Shown: positions 8,591 through 16,131 of the stretch, in pieces
Layout: every line of letters begins with the position of its first letter
Position numbering within the stretch: the stretch's first letter is position 1
Source of the DNA: an uncultured Planctomycetaceae bacterium
GTDB lineage: Bacteria > Planctomycetota > Planctomycetia > Pirellulales > UBA1268
Length of the DNA: 18,931 bases
Reading direction: 5' to 3'
Assembly: GCA_937926325.1 (NCBI GenBank)
Contig: CALAZQ010000448.1
Location: forward strand, 1-18,931
Program-made: the position numbers and the translations under genes
The notes under the pieces: generated by a model
Told to the model about the DNA's origin: nothing
The model's input: the letters and a program-made list of their open reading frames with translations, nothing else
The model's database searches: none

Positions 8591-9095
8591 CGCTCCCCAG
8601 CCCACCGGCTCCGCCACCGTCGCAGTCGCCGATCTCCCTGCCCTCGACCGCTTTGCCAGCCGACTGGCTGCCTGCCTGCCGCAGACTGCGGTCATCTGCC
8701 TGGAGGGGGACCTCGGGGCCGGCAAGACAACCCTCGTCAAGGCCGTTGCCGCCGCGGTGGGCATCGCCCCGGCAGACGTCACCAGCCCGACCTTCAGCCT
8801 GATTCAGATCTATGACACTCCCTCCGGAGATCTTGAGCTGATCCATGCCGACATGTATCGACTCAATGACACCGATGAACTGCGGGAACTGGGCTGGGAG
8901 GAGCTGCTTGAACCGGCTGCCGAGCACCGCCGCTGGGTCTTCATCGAATGGCCCCAACGGATCACCGCCGCCCTGCCAGCCGCCCGGCTGGCCATTGCCA
9001 TCGCCATCACCGGTGAGACGGCCCGGCAGCTGACCATCACCGGCTTCGGAGCGAAATACGCTACGATCCCGGCAGTCCTTGCGACTCTGTCCTGA
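8577..9095 (+). CDS. tsaE: tRNA t6A biosynthesis ATPase TsaE
   Basis: TsaE is the small ATPase that, with TsaB and TsaD, turns over the complex placing threonylcarbamoyl on adenosine-37 of ANN-decoding tRNAs. The 172-residue product carries the Walker A loop GDLGAGKTT (44-52), the family mark VTSPTFSL (68-75), HADMYRL (90-96) and FIEWPQR (122-128). The ATG at 8577 sits inside the end of thiL and is preceded by GGAGG nine bases upstream, so its translation probably depends on thiL translation; upstream in-frame starts within thiL would add nonsense residues. Length is slightly above the usual 150-160, due to a short N-terminal leader. tsaB and tsaD are not in the window. Confidence 0.96.
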   Translation: MPSTDAPQPTGSATVAVADLPALDRFASRLAACLPQTAVICLEGDLGAGKTTLVKAVAAAVGIAPADVTSPTFSLIQIYDTPSGDLELIHADMYRLNDTDELRELGWEELLEPAAEHRRWVFIEWPQRITAALPAARLAIAIAITGETARQLTITGFGAKYATIPAVLATLS

Positions 9096-9121
9096 CCCGC
9101 CTTTCCTCGGGAGCATCCCTG

Positions 9122-9655
9122 ATGCGTCTCAATGCTGCCAGCTCCGCGGTCGTCGTGGTCGATATTCAGGAGCGGCTGCTGCCGACCATTCCCAGCGGTG
9201 CTGACGTGGTGACCGAAAGCTGCCGGCTGGTCGATGCCGCCCGGCTCTTCGGAATACCGGTGCTGGCGACCGAGCAATATCCCCAGGGCCTCGGCCGAAC
9301 GGTCGAGCCCCTCGCCGGCCGACTCGAGGGAATTGCCGAAAAACGCTCCTTCAGCTGCTGTGGCTGCGAGCCCTTCACGCGGCAGTTGGCAGAAGGAATC
9401 GAAGCGATCGTCCTCTGCGGGCTTGAGACGCATGTCTGCATCGCCCAGACCGCCCTCGACCTGCTGGCCGAGGGCATCGGCGTCTGCATCGCCTTTGACG
9501 CGGTGGGCAGCCGGCGACAACTCGACCACGAGGTTGCCCTACGGCGGCTTGAGTCGGCCGGCGCGGTGCTCTCGACCACCGAGGCCATCCTCTTCGAATG
9601 GTGCCGCTCCGCTGACCACCCGGCCTTCCGCGAGATGCGAAAGCTGCTGCGGTAA
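9122..9655 (+). CDS. Isochorismatase-family cysteine hydrolase
   Basis: 177-residue hydrolase of the isochorismatase/nicotinamidase fold. The expected catalytic triad is present: Asp14 in VVVDIQERL, Lys74 in EKRSFSC, and Cys106 in LCGLETHVCIAQT, with the cis-peptide region just before the cysteine conserved. The sequence ATEQYPQGLGRTVEPL resembles the YcaC-like branch, whose substrates are mostly unknown. It lacks the extra carrier-protein domain of siderophore isochorismatases. The ATG has GGAG upstream and begins 26 bases after tsaE, so it is probably the last gene of the thiL-tsaE unit. It ends six bases before a convergent gene. Substrate cannot be assigned; an amidase or nicotinamidase-like activity is possible. 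Confidence 0.9.
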   Translation: MRLNAASSAVVVVDIQERLLPTIPSGADVVTESCRLVDAARLFGIPVLATEQYPQGLGRTVEPLAGRLEGIAEKRSFSCCGCEPFTRQLAEGIEAIVLCGLETHVCIAQTALDLLAEGIGVCIAFDAVGSRRQLDHEVALRRLESAGAVLSTTEAILFEWCRSADHPAFREMRKLLR

Positions 9656-9661
9656 GGCCGC

Positions 9662-10519
9662 TCAGTCGACAGGCTTGGTGAGGTCGGTGTCGGCCAGCGG
9701 CAGGCCGGCCTGGTGGCGGTCGGCGAGGGTGGCGAGGCGAGCGATTTTGGCCGCAGCGGTCGGCTCCCCGGGGCGCTCCCTGCCCGGGGCCCGGCCAAAG
9801 ACGATCACCAGATCATCCGCCCCGAGCAGTTCCCACAAGCTGTCGTTGTCGTCCCCGTCACGAGCAGGAACCCGCCGGCATTCGGTCAGGCCCAGCTTTT
9901 GCCATTCCGGCCCGATGGCAGCCGTCAGGGCCGCCCCGGCTGCGACAGCCCGGTCGCCCCAGGGTGACCCCTCAGGACCTCGGGGACTGGTGCTGATGCC
10001 GGTAATCAGCGGGTATTTGGCTGCGGCCTCAGGTGTAAAATCGACGCTGGGCAGCACCGTCGCCTCGGCGTCGATCGCCAGCAGACCACCCTGCACCCGC
10101 ACCATCGCCACCGGCACCCGACAGCGAATGGTCACCGTCGCCGCGGCCGGGTGACGGGTTTCCACTTTCTCTACGTGAGCCACCCAGGGATGCATGTCAA
10201 AGGCTCGGGCCAGCCGCCGCTCGAGGCTAGGGTCGTCCAGCGGCAGCGGCGTGTCGAGGCTGGCATTCCGCAACGCCTGCCACTTCAGATCGGTGGTGAC
10301 CCAGTCAGGAATCCCGACCACCTCGATGGCGTCACCGGTGAGCAGCGAATCAGCATCTCGTTCAAGCCGGTCGGCAAGCTGTCGCCAGGCCACCCAGCCG
10401 GCCAGACACGATCCGGCCAGAATCGCTACGGCCCCGATCAGCGAACGCCACCGCCAGAGCAGCCCCAGCAGGCCACCAGCCGAATGCCCAGAGGGAGAAG
10501 CATCCATGCCGGGCCTCAC
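9662..10519 (-). CDS. FtsQ/DivIB-like POTRA-domain membrane protein
   Basis: 285 residues with a short cytoplasmic leader, one transmembrane helix (about 26-46) and a periplasmic domain. Residues about 64-135 fit a POTRA domain: IEVVGIPDW at its start, LERRLARAFDMHPWVAHVEK in the middle and VTIRCRVPVAMV at the end, followed by the GGLLAIDAEATVLP segment seen in FtsQ just after POTRA. The position directly after murB is that of ftsQ in many dcw clusters. The GTG start overlaps the murB stop by four bases (GTGA); an ATG at 10507 with GAGG upstream is an alternative. FtsQ bridges FtsB/FtsL and the septal machinery in ftsZ bacteria. No ftsA or ftsZ follows. Identification rests on layout and context, so the family call is moderate. 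Confidence 0.7.
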   Translation of the reverse strand: MRPGMDASPSGHSAGGLLGLLWRWRSLIGAVAILAGSCLAGWVAWRQLADRLERDADSLLTGDAIEVVGIPDWVTTDLKWQALRNASLDTPLPLDDPSLERRLARAFDMHPWVAHVEKVETRHPAAATVTIRCRVPVAMVRVQGGLLAIDAEATVLPSVDFTPEAAAKYPLITGISTSPRGPEGSPWGDRAVAAGAALTAAIGPEWQKLGLTECRRVPARDGDDNDSLWELLGADDLVIVFGRAPGRERPGEPTAAAKIARLATLADRHQAGLPLADTDLTKPVD

Positions 10520-11424
10520 CAGACCTGGATGCGGGGTGACAGTTCAACCCCAAGCTGATCCCGCACCGCTGTCCGCACCCGTTCGATCAGACCGCGAACA
10601 TCACTGCTCGAACACCCCGGCTCGGCCACCAGATAATTGGCATTGGGCTTGTAAACAGAAGCCCCGCCGACACAGAGGTCACGGCAGCCAGCCTGCACAA
10701 TCAGTGACTCAGCCGTGGTGCCGACCGGGTCCTTGAACATCACGGCAACCGTGCGGGTGCCGCTGGGCTGTTCAGCCCGCTCGACAATCCACTGCTTCTG
10801 CATCCGCTTGGTCAGCCGCTCTGGGTCGTCGGCATCCAGTTCGAACCGGGCAGCCAGCACGATGCTGCCGTCAAGGCTGCTCCAGCCGGAGGAAAAGGCA
10901 AGGTCTTCCCGCGGCCGCTCTTCGGTGCTGCCATCGGGCTGCATGATCCTGACGGTGTGAATCCGCTGGCCCAGGTTACTCCCGTGGGCGGCGGCATTGC
11001 CGACGAGACCACCCCCGACGGTACCCGGAATGCCGACCAGATCCTCCAGCCCCGACAGACCAGCCTGCACGGTCGCCGAGACGAGATGCACCAGCTTGGC
11101 CCCCGCCCCGGCCCGGACACTCTGGCCCTCGACATCGATGCCACAGAACGCTGGTGCCGACAGGCGGATCACCATCGCATCGAGCCCCTCGGTCGGCGCG
11201 AGAATGTTCGAACCGCCACCGACGACACGCATGGCAATGCCACGTTCATGACACCGGGCCACGACCGTCGTCAGGGCCTCGACACTCACCGGCTCACAGA
11301 AATAACGGGCCGGACCTCCGATCCCCAGCCAGGTGTGGCGAGCAAGCGGTTCGGCAACCTGAACGGTGACGGCGAGGTCGTCGAAAGGGCTGCCGGCAGG
11401 GGATGGTTCGGACGGGACTGTCAT
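10516..11424 (-). CDS. murB: MurB homologue (UDP-N-acetylenolpyruvoylglucosamine reductase family) lacking catalytic residues
   Basis: Flavoprotein of the MurB family, which reduces enolpyruvyl-UDP-GlcNAc to UDP-MurNAc in peptidoglycan precursor synthesis. The FAD-binding half is well preserved: HTWLGIGGPARYF (30-42), VVGGGSNIL (67-75), VGIPGTVGGG (130-139). The reductase half is recognisable but altered. The family 'F.YR.S' motif reads FSSGWS (Gly180 for Arg), the 'GS.FKNP' motif reads AVMFKDP (Val228 for Ser), and the final 'L.PE' reads LSPRI (Arg298 for Glu). Flavin binding seems likely but the classical reduction is doubtful. The ATG at 11424 gives 302 residues starting near the usual family N-terminus; it has no clear ribosome site, and a GTG at 11541 just after the upstream stop would add 39 residues unlike the family. 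The gene sits between a MurE-like ligase and an FtsQ-like gene. Confidence 0.85.
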   Translation of the reverse strand: MTVPSEPSPAGSPFDDLAVTVQVAEPLARHTWLGIGGPARYFCEPVSVEALTTVVARCHERGIAMRVVGGGSNILAPTEGLDAMVIRLSAPAFCGIDVEGQSVRAGAGAKLVHLVSATVQAGLSGLEDLVGIPGTVGGGLVGNAAAHGSNLGQRIHTVRIMQPDGSTEERPREDLAFSSGWSSLDGSIVLAARFELDADDPERLTKRMQKQWIVERAEQPSGTRTVAVMFKDPVGTTAESLIVQAGCRDLCVGGASVYKPNANYLVAEPGCSSSDVRGLIERVRTAVRDQLGVELSPRIQVW

Positions 11425-11552
11425 GGGGGAGGGCTCAAATGCGTCGGGAAGTCTCTCGGCCGTCCGGGCGAAAGCCAGGACTCCAGAAATGATTGTGCCG
11501 CACGGAGGGATTGCCCGTCCAACCGGCACTGAAAAACCCACACCCCCCAGCG

Positions 11553-13064
11553 CTAAGCCACCCGGCGGCCAGACCAGCCGGCGGCCGGATCCTGAGAAAG
11601 TTCCAACCAGCCGTTGACCACCGCCTCGAGCGGCATGTGGCCGTCGTCGGGATCGACCGGCTGCGGGGTGAGACGGGGCACCCGACCCAGTACGAGCAGG
11701 CAGTCACCGGTTCTGAGCCGCGACAACTGCCGGTCGAGCCGGGCGTAGGCGGCCAGGTCACGGCTCGTTGCTTGTTCAGCCGCAATGCCCCGGGGCACAA
11801 CCTGGCTGGCATCACACCAGCGGGCCGCTCGGCGGGGGAAGCGATCACGCCCCCCCAGTTGCTCGGCCAGCCCCTCCTCCACAAGCACGACCAGCCGGCC
11901 CGGGGTGAGCTGACGCAGGCTTGCCAGGGTACGGGCAAGGCCATGCCCGCTGCTGGGACGATCGACGAAGGCGGCGAAATCCTGACCGCGGTCGAGCCGG
12001 CCGATCCGGCCGACGATGTTGCCGGTCGCCTCAAGCCCCCGGGCGATCCGTTCCGCCGGCACCTGGTAGCGGGTGGCGATCGCCGCGGCCAGCACAGCGT
12101 TGCGGGCGGTGGACGTCACCGGCACATCGAGACTCACCGGCATCACCACGCCAGCGCACCGCAGCAGCAGCGTCTGGCCATGCAGGCTCCGCTCGACCGG
12201 TGTGGCGGTCACGGTTGCGGCTGTCTTCAGGCCGGCGGTCAGCAAGCCCCCCGAGGGATTTTGTTGTTGGTAGCGGCTGACCATCCGACCGACGAGGGGA
12301 TCATCGGCATTGGCAACCAGGCAGCCCTCGGGGGCCACTGCGTCGAGAATCCGGGCCTTCACCGCATGGTAGGCGGAGGCGGTTCCGTGCAGATCGAGAT
12401 GGGCGCGGCCCAGGTTCGTGACCGCCACCGTGTCGCAGCTGACACCGGCCAGCGCATGGGCGGCGAGCAGCCGGCTGCTGACTTCGACCACGGCGTGGCT
12501 GCAGCCGCTCTGCTCAATCCGTCGGAGCCAGGTCGCCAGCTGCCGGGCATCGGTGATCGGCACCGACCGCGGCTCGCTGGTGGTGGCATCGACGCAGCCA
12601 AGATCCGAGATCACCCCAACTCGCAGGCCGGCCTCGGAGAGCATCGAGGCGGTCAGCCAGGCGGTCGAGGTCTTGCCGCTGGTGCCGGTGATGGCGATCA
12701 CCCGCAGCCGCGAGCCTTGCAGGCCGTCAACAGCATGGGCCAGCCGGGCCCAGGCCCAGGACGTGTCGGGCACCACGCACAGCGGCACGCCCGCCGTCGG
12801 GACCATCCGCTCGGCGACGATACCGGCGGCACCGCGGGCGATGGCTGCGGCGATCTGCTCGTGGCCATCGTCGTCGTCACCACAGCGGGCGACGAAGAGA
12901 TCCCCGGGCCGGCAGGCATCCGGGCGATCGGTGAACCGCCCAAAGCCGATGTCGTTGCAGGCAAAAAACCGGGCGGCGGGAAAGAGTTCGGAAAGCAGCC
13001 AGCGGCCGCTGCCGGCCCCCGAACGACGGCCACGGCCAACGGGGTCATCAACACGATCAGTCAT
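11553..13064 (-). CDS. MurE-like Mur ligase family protein with an altered C-terminal domain
   Basis: 503 residues in the three-domain Mur ligase order. The N-terminal domain (CRPGDLFVARCGDDDDGHE) resembles the MurE substrate domain. The central domain has the P-loop GTSGKTST (127-134), VVEVSS (192-197), NLGRAHLDLHG (217-227, where MurE usually has RDH) and Lys236 in YHAVKARIL, the carbamylated lysine position. The C-terminal domain starts normally (GRIGRLDRGQDF) but reads DRPSSGHG where MurE has DYAHTP, lacks the DNPR motif that selects diaminopimelate, and lacks the terminal KGHE. MurE adds the third amino acid to the peptidoglycan stem; this protein may bind ATP and nucleotide but use another substrate, or none. 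The ATG at 13064 has a strong AGGAGG eight bases upstream (13073-13078). It leads the murE-like/murB/ftsQ-like unit. Confidence 0.85.
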   Translation of the reverse strand: MTDRVDDPVGRGRRSGAGSGRWLLSELFPAARFFACNDIGFGRFTDRPDACRPGDLFVARCGDDDDGHEQIAAAIARGAAGIVAERMVPTAGVPLCVVPDTSWAWARLAHAVDGLQGSRLRVIAITGTSGKTSTAWLTASMLSEAGLRVGVISDLGCVDATTSEPRSVPITDARQLATWLRRIEQSGCSHAVVEVSSRLLAAHALAGVSCDTVAVTNLGRAHLDLHGTASAYHAVKARILDAVAPEGCLVANADDPLVGRMVSRYQQQNPSGGLLTAGLKTAATVTATPVERSLHGQTLLLRCAGVVMPVSLDVPVTSTARNAVLAAAIATRYQVPAERIARGLEATGNIVGRIGRLDRGQDFAAFVDRPSSGHGLARTLASLRQLTPGRLVVLVEEGLAEQLGGRDRFPRRAARWCDASQVVPRGIAAEQATSRDLAAYARLDRQLSRLRTGDCLLVLGRVPRLTPQPVDPDDGHMPLEAVVNGWLELSQDPAAGWSGRRVA

Positions 13065-13383
13065 TCCAGCGGCCTCCTGCCGGCATGGAGTCTGGCTGGC
13101 CCTGTCCGCCACCTCCTTGCAGCGGAGCAATCCCAGGCCAGCCAATGGTCATCGTCTCCCGGGCCGTTAGGGGCCCGAGCGACGGAGCGGAATTGTCAGG
13201 AGTGGGTGAAGACCGTCAAGACGAGTTTTGTGGCCCCGCTGGCAGCCCCGCGAAACATCGCAGCCACCCTTTGCCGCCAGCTTTTTGCAGTTGCCCCAGA
13301 CTGGCCGATCCTGCCAGGATTGATGGTTGTCTGCTTAAGCCGCTAGATCGATCATCCGCACGCTGTTCTGCTTGAGAATCCGC
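13065..13383 (+). other. Divergent intergenic region (319 bases)
   Basis: No gene is supported here. It should hold the promoters of the murE-like unit (leftward) and of the receiver-like gene (rightward). Visible items are the AGGAGG ribosome site of the murE-like gene (13073-13078, minus strand); a 6-bp perfect stem at 13160-13165/13172-13177 with loop GTTAGG and no T-run; and a weak rightward promoter candidate, TTGATG at 13320-13325 with TAGATC at 13344-13349. The short frames crossing it have no homology that I recognise. Confidence 0.5.
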
Positions 13384-14193
13384 ATGGTCCCACCTCGCCA
13401 CCTGCTGTGGATAGGCGACAGCACCGCGACGCTCGAGTTCCAGCTGGCCGCCGCGGAGACGGCGGCAGTCATCTCCCTGCAGCAGGTCCCCGATGTGGCC
13501 ACAGCGATCGGCCAGCGGGCCGCTGAGGCAGCACCAGAGCCGACATTCGTCTGCCTGGCCGAACCGCGGCCGGGCCTGATCTGCCTTGCTGACGTGCTCG
13601 CCGTGTCCCGCCGCTGGCCGCTCGCGCGAATGATCAGCGTTGCGTCATGCCTCGCTGATGGCCAGCGGCGAAGTGGACCGCCCTTGCCCGGCGTGGTCAC
13701 TGTTCCCTGGCATGACCTGCCCGCCCGCTTGCGGTACTGGCTGGCTGAATTGGCCGCCGGCAGGCCGGGGAGCCTGGGACTGCCGCTCACGGCCCGCCGG
13801 GACGAACGCTGGCAAGGCCAGGCCGGTTTCGCCGACCCCAGCCAACCGCGGCGGCGGCCCCGCGTAACGGTGGCTGGTGACACAACCGCCACCGCTGAGG
13901 CAGTGGGCGATCTGGTCAGGGTTGCCGGGGGTGAGGTCGTCGAGCAGATCACTGGCCGACCCCCCATCGCCGCCGACTGCGACTGCATCGTCTGGGACCG
14001 GGGGGCCAGGCTCGACGGAGATCTTGGCTGGCTTCAACTGCTGGCCGGCCAGCAGCCCGAGCGGCCGATCATTCTGCTCTGCTCCTTCCCGCGAGGCGAT
14101 GCCGTGACAGCCGCACGAGCGGCCGGCGCGACGGCAGTGCTGGGCCGACCGGCCGACCGCGAGGCCCTCCTCGGCCTGCTGCTGACGGCCTGA
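13384..14193 (+). CDS. Protein with two degenerate receiver-like (CheY-fold) halves
   Basis: 269 residues, soluble, no signal peptide. The second half (about 160-269) follows the receiver pattern by eye: strand RVTVAGD, then DCIVWDRG with Asp205 at the phospho-acceptor position, PIILLCSFPR where receivers have a Thr/Ser strand, and ATAVLGRPADREALLGLLL where they have a Lys-Pro (Arg255 for Lys). The acidic pair of strand 1 is missing. The first half (HLLWIGDST, TFVCLAEP, LARMISVASC, VVTVPWHDL) appears to be a second, more worn copy without the acceptor Asp. Conventional phosphorylation is unlikely. The ATG at 13384 is preferred over a TTG four codons earlier; the ribosome site is weak. Family assignment is by fold pattern only. 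It is divergent from the mur-like unit and may be transcribed with the lipoprotein gene 68 bases on. Confidence 0.55.
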   Translation: MVPPRHLLWIGDSTATLEFQLAAAETAAVISLQQVPDVATAIGQRAAEAAPEPTFVCLAEPRPGLICLADVLAVSRRWPLARMISVASCLADGQRRSGPPLPGVVTVPWHDLPARLRYWLAELAAGRPGSLGLPLTARRDERWQGQAGFADPSQPRRRPRVTVAGDTTATAEAVGDLVRVAGGEVVEQITGRPPIAADCDCIVWDRGARLDGDLGWLQLLAGQQPERPIILLCSFPRGDAVTAARAAGATAVLGRPADREALLGLLLTA

Positions 14194-14261
14194 ATCGGGC
14201 TGTTCACCGCCTTGCCGGATCGCTATCGTCGCCAAACTTTTTCAACTGGTAAGGTGCTCGT

Positions 14262-15167
14262 GTGGCGCGGTCATGGTCTGCTCGAATGTGGTTCGTCTGC
14301 CTGTCGCTGGCAGGAACGCTCGCTGGCTGCGCCCACACGCTGGTCACCTTTGACGCCAACGGCCGGCCGACGCTGTGGCAACGGTTCGACCAGTCGAGCG
14401 GGGCCGCCGAGACCGTCGGCCTCCCCGGTATCTTTGCCGCGGCCGACCTGCCCAAGCGAACCGAGCGGCGAGTGGGCCAGCTTCAGATTCACGCCGACTT
14501 TCCACTCGCCGGCCAGCATCGACTGATTCGTGAACTCGACAATCTTCGGGTCTCGATCAGTCAGCAGCTCGATCTACCGATCTCGGACGAACCGATCCAC
14601 CTCTACCTGTTCGCCGATCTGGAGGACTATCAAGCCTTCGTGCGTCGGCACTTCCCGCAGTTTCCGGCACGGCGGGCCTGCTTTGTCGAGACCGATACCA
14701 CCCTGGCCGTCTTCGCCGCCTGGCAGGAGCGGATCGCTGAAGACCTGCGGCACGAAACGACGCACGGCTATCTGCATGCCGTCGTCCCCGGCCTGCCGCT
14801 CTGGCTGGACGAGGGACTGGCCGAATTCTTTGAGTTGCCGGAAGCCTCGGCGGGGCTCCATAAACGGCATGCCGCCCACCTGGCTGGCCGGCTGCTGGAA
14901 GGCACCTGGCAGCCGCAGCTGGAACGGCTGGAAGCCCTCGAAGACGCGGCGGCGATGTCCCAGGACCATTACGCCGAGGCCTGGTGCTGGGTCCACTGGC
15001 TGCTGCGGACCACACCGGAACGCCACCGGCTCCTGGAAGACTATCTCAGCGACCTCCGGCATGATCCCGCGGCGGCCCCGCTCTCGGTGCGGCTGCGGGA
15101 GACAGAGGGCCCACCAACCGTCACCACCGCAGCTGTTCGGCAGCACGTGGAGCAGATCGGCAAATAG
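14262..15167 (+). CDS. Putative lipoprotein with a zinc-metallopeptidase HExxH motif
   Basis: 301 residues from a GTG with AAGG seven bases upstream. The N-terminus is a lipoprotein signal: basic start, hydrophobic segment and lipobox L-A-G-C with Cys23 the lipidated residue. A zincin site is plain: RHETTH (163-168) with WLDEGLAEFFE 13 residues later, where Glu184 or Glu188 would supply the third zinc ligand of a gluzincin. The layout (HExxH, then 'P.WL.EGLAE.FE') is that of the DUF1570 and related peptidase MA-like proteins common in planctomycetes. Residues 70-130 look like the usual N-terminal extension with LYLFADLEDYQAFVRRHFP. It probably acts at the outer face of a membrane. Substrate is unknown. 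It ends ten bases before the convergent GNAT gene. Confidence 0.82.
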   Translation: MARSWSARMWFVCLSLAGTLAGCAHTLVTFDANGRPTLWQRFDQSSGAAETVGLPGIFAAADLPKRTERRVGQLQIHADFPLAGQHRLIRELDNLRVSISQQLDLPISDEPIHLYLFADLEDYQAFVRRHFPQFPARRACFVETDTTLAVFAAWQERIAEDLRHETTHGYLHAVVPGLPLWLDEGLAEFFELPEASAGLHKRHAAHLAGRLLEGTWQPQLERLEALEDAAAMSQDHYAEAWCWVHWLLRTTPERHRLLEDYLSDLRHDPAAAPLSVRLRETEGPPTVTTAAVRQHVEQIGK

Positions 15168-15177
15168 TTGGGCAGTG

Positions 15178-16131
15178 TTAGCCGACCGGCTTTGCAAAAA
15201 TGCTGCCGTGCTCGGCGACCCCGAAGCCGAGCTTGTCGAACAGGCCGGCTGCCGGCAGGTTGGTGTCGCTGGTGTGGGCCTCGACGAGGGCGACGCCTTC
15301 CTGGGCCAGGTCATGCATCGCCTCGGCAACGAGGTATTGCGCCAGCCCCTGCCGCCGCCGGGGGCCTTCGATGTCGACATGCAGCAGCCCGGCGGCGACC
15401 AGTCCCCAGGCCTGCGAGAGCGGCTGCATGTCCCAGAAGGTGGCGCTGCCGAGCAGTTCCCGCGTCTTCGTTCGCAGCTCGTACCGTCGCAGGGCGACGC
15501 CGGTGGTGGTCGCCGCCTCCCACCAGCTCCGCCGCTCTGGCTCATCGATGACATGCATGACGGTCGTCCGGCGGACGGCAATGTGCAGCCGATTGACCGG
15601 CACCCGAAAACCGTCAAGTGACCGTCGGTGCACCGCAACCCGTTCAAGGCAGTGATAGCCGGCCCGAACGAAGACCTGTTGCATGGCCGGCGAAGAGTCG
15701 AGGATGCCCGGCAGGTCGGAGCCCCCGTAGAGGCCGAGATAGAAGCCCCGGAACTGGCCGCTGCCGCCACCTCGCAGCTGTGTCGCCCCGCGGGCCCGTA
15801 GATAGCCTTCGCTGCGTCGCAGCAACTCGTCGCCGATTGCCTGTTCCGCCGGATGCGGCACCACGACCACCAGCAGGGTCGAGCCGATGCTGGTGTCGAT
15901 CGATCGGCGATCGGCGGCAGCCCCGAAACCGGCATGGGCAAAGCCGACCACGCGGCCGTCATCCACCGCGACCAGCAGCCCCTCACGGTCGAAGTAGGGC
16001 TTGGAGAACACGCCCGCTTCCAGAATCGCCGTCGTCATCGGCTGCATCGCCGACGGCCCCAGTTGGGCGGCTCGCCAGGCGTCGGCCAGCCGCGGTGGAT
16101 CGTCGTTTCGGAAGCAGCGGTACTCGATCAC
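15178..16131 (-). CDS. GNAT acetyltransferase with two GNAT-like domains
   Basis: 317 residues. The start is the GTG at 16131, which overlaps the stop of the Rieske gene by four bases (GTGA) and gives IEYRCFRNDD, a typical GNAT opening; extending to 16200 adds a random-looking leader. The N-terminal half (about 1-170) has GLLVAVDDGRVVGFAHAGFG and a FVRAGYH end but lacks a clear acetyl-CoA loop. The C-terminal half (about 185-317) has GLLHVDIEGPRRRQGLAQYL, fitting the V-x-P-x-x-R-x-x-G-x-G/A pyrophosphate loop at 253-264, and ends AAGLFDKLGFGVAEHGSIFAK, the classic strand 6-7 segment. So the second domain is probably catalytic and the first a degenerate duplicate. The acceptor is unknown; small molecules, proteins and peptides are all possible. 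Confidence 0.85.
   Translation of the reverse strand: MIEYRCFRNDDPPRLADAWRAAQLGPSAMQPMTTAILEAGVFSKPYFDREGLLVAVDDGRVVGFAHAGFGAAADRRSIDTSIGSTLLVVVVPHPAEQAIGDELLRRSEGYLRARGATQLRGGGSGQFRGFYLGLYGGSDLPGILDSSPAMQQVFVRAGYHCLERVAVHRRSLDGFRVPVNRLHIAVRRTTVMHVIDEPERRSWWEAATTTGVALRRYELRTKTRELLGSATFWDMQPLSQAWGLVAAGLLHVDIEGPRRRQGLAQYLVAEAMHDLAQEGVALVEAHTSDTNLPAAGLFDKLGFGVAEHGSIFAKPVG

Noticed and set aside
11425..11541. Upstream GTG start for murB, 12 bases after the murE-like stop
   Set aside because: The 39 added residues do not resemble a MurB N-terminus. The ATG at 11424 gives the usual spacing to the first conserved block, although its ribosome site is poor, so this remains an alternative.
13160..13177. 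Stem CGGGCC/GGCCCG as a terminator
   Set aside because: No T-run follows on either strand, and it lies between divergent genes, where a terminator is not needed.
11493..13346. A 617-codon open frame on the plus strand, opposite the murE-like gene
   Set aside because: It is antisense to a gene with a clear Mur ligase P-loop and a strong AGGAGG ribosome site. Its own product is a low-complexity Gly/Arg/His-rich sequence without motifs.
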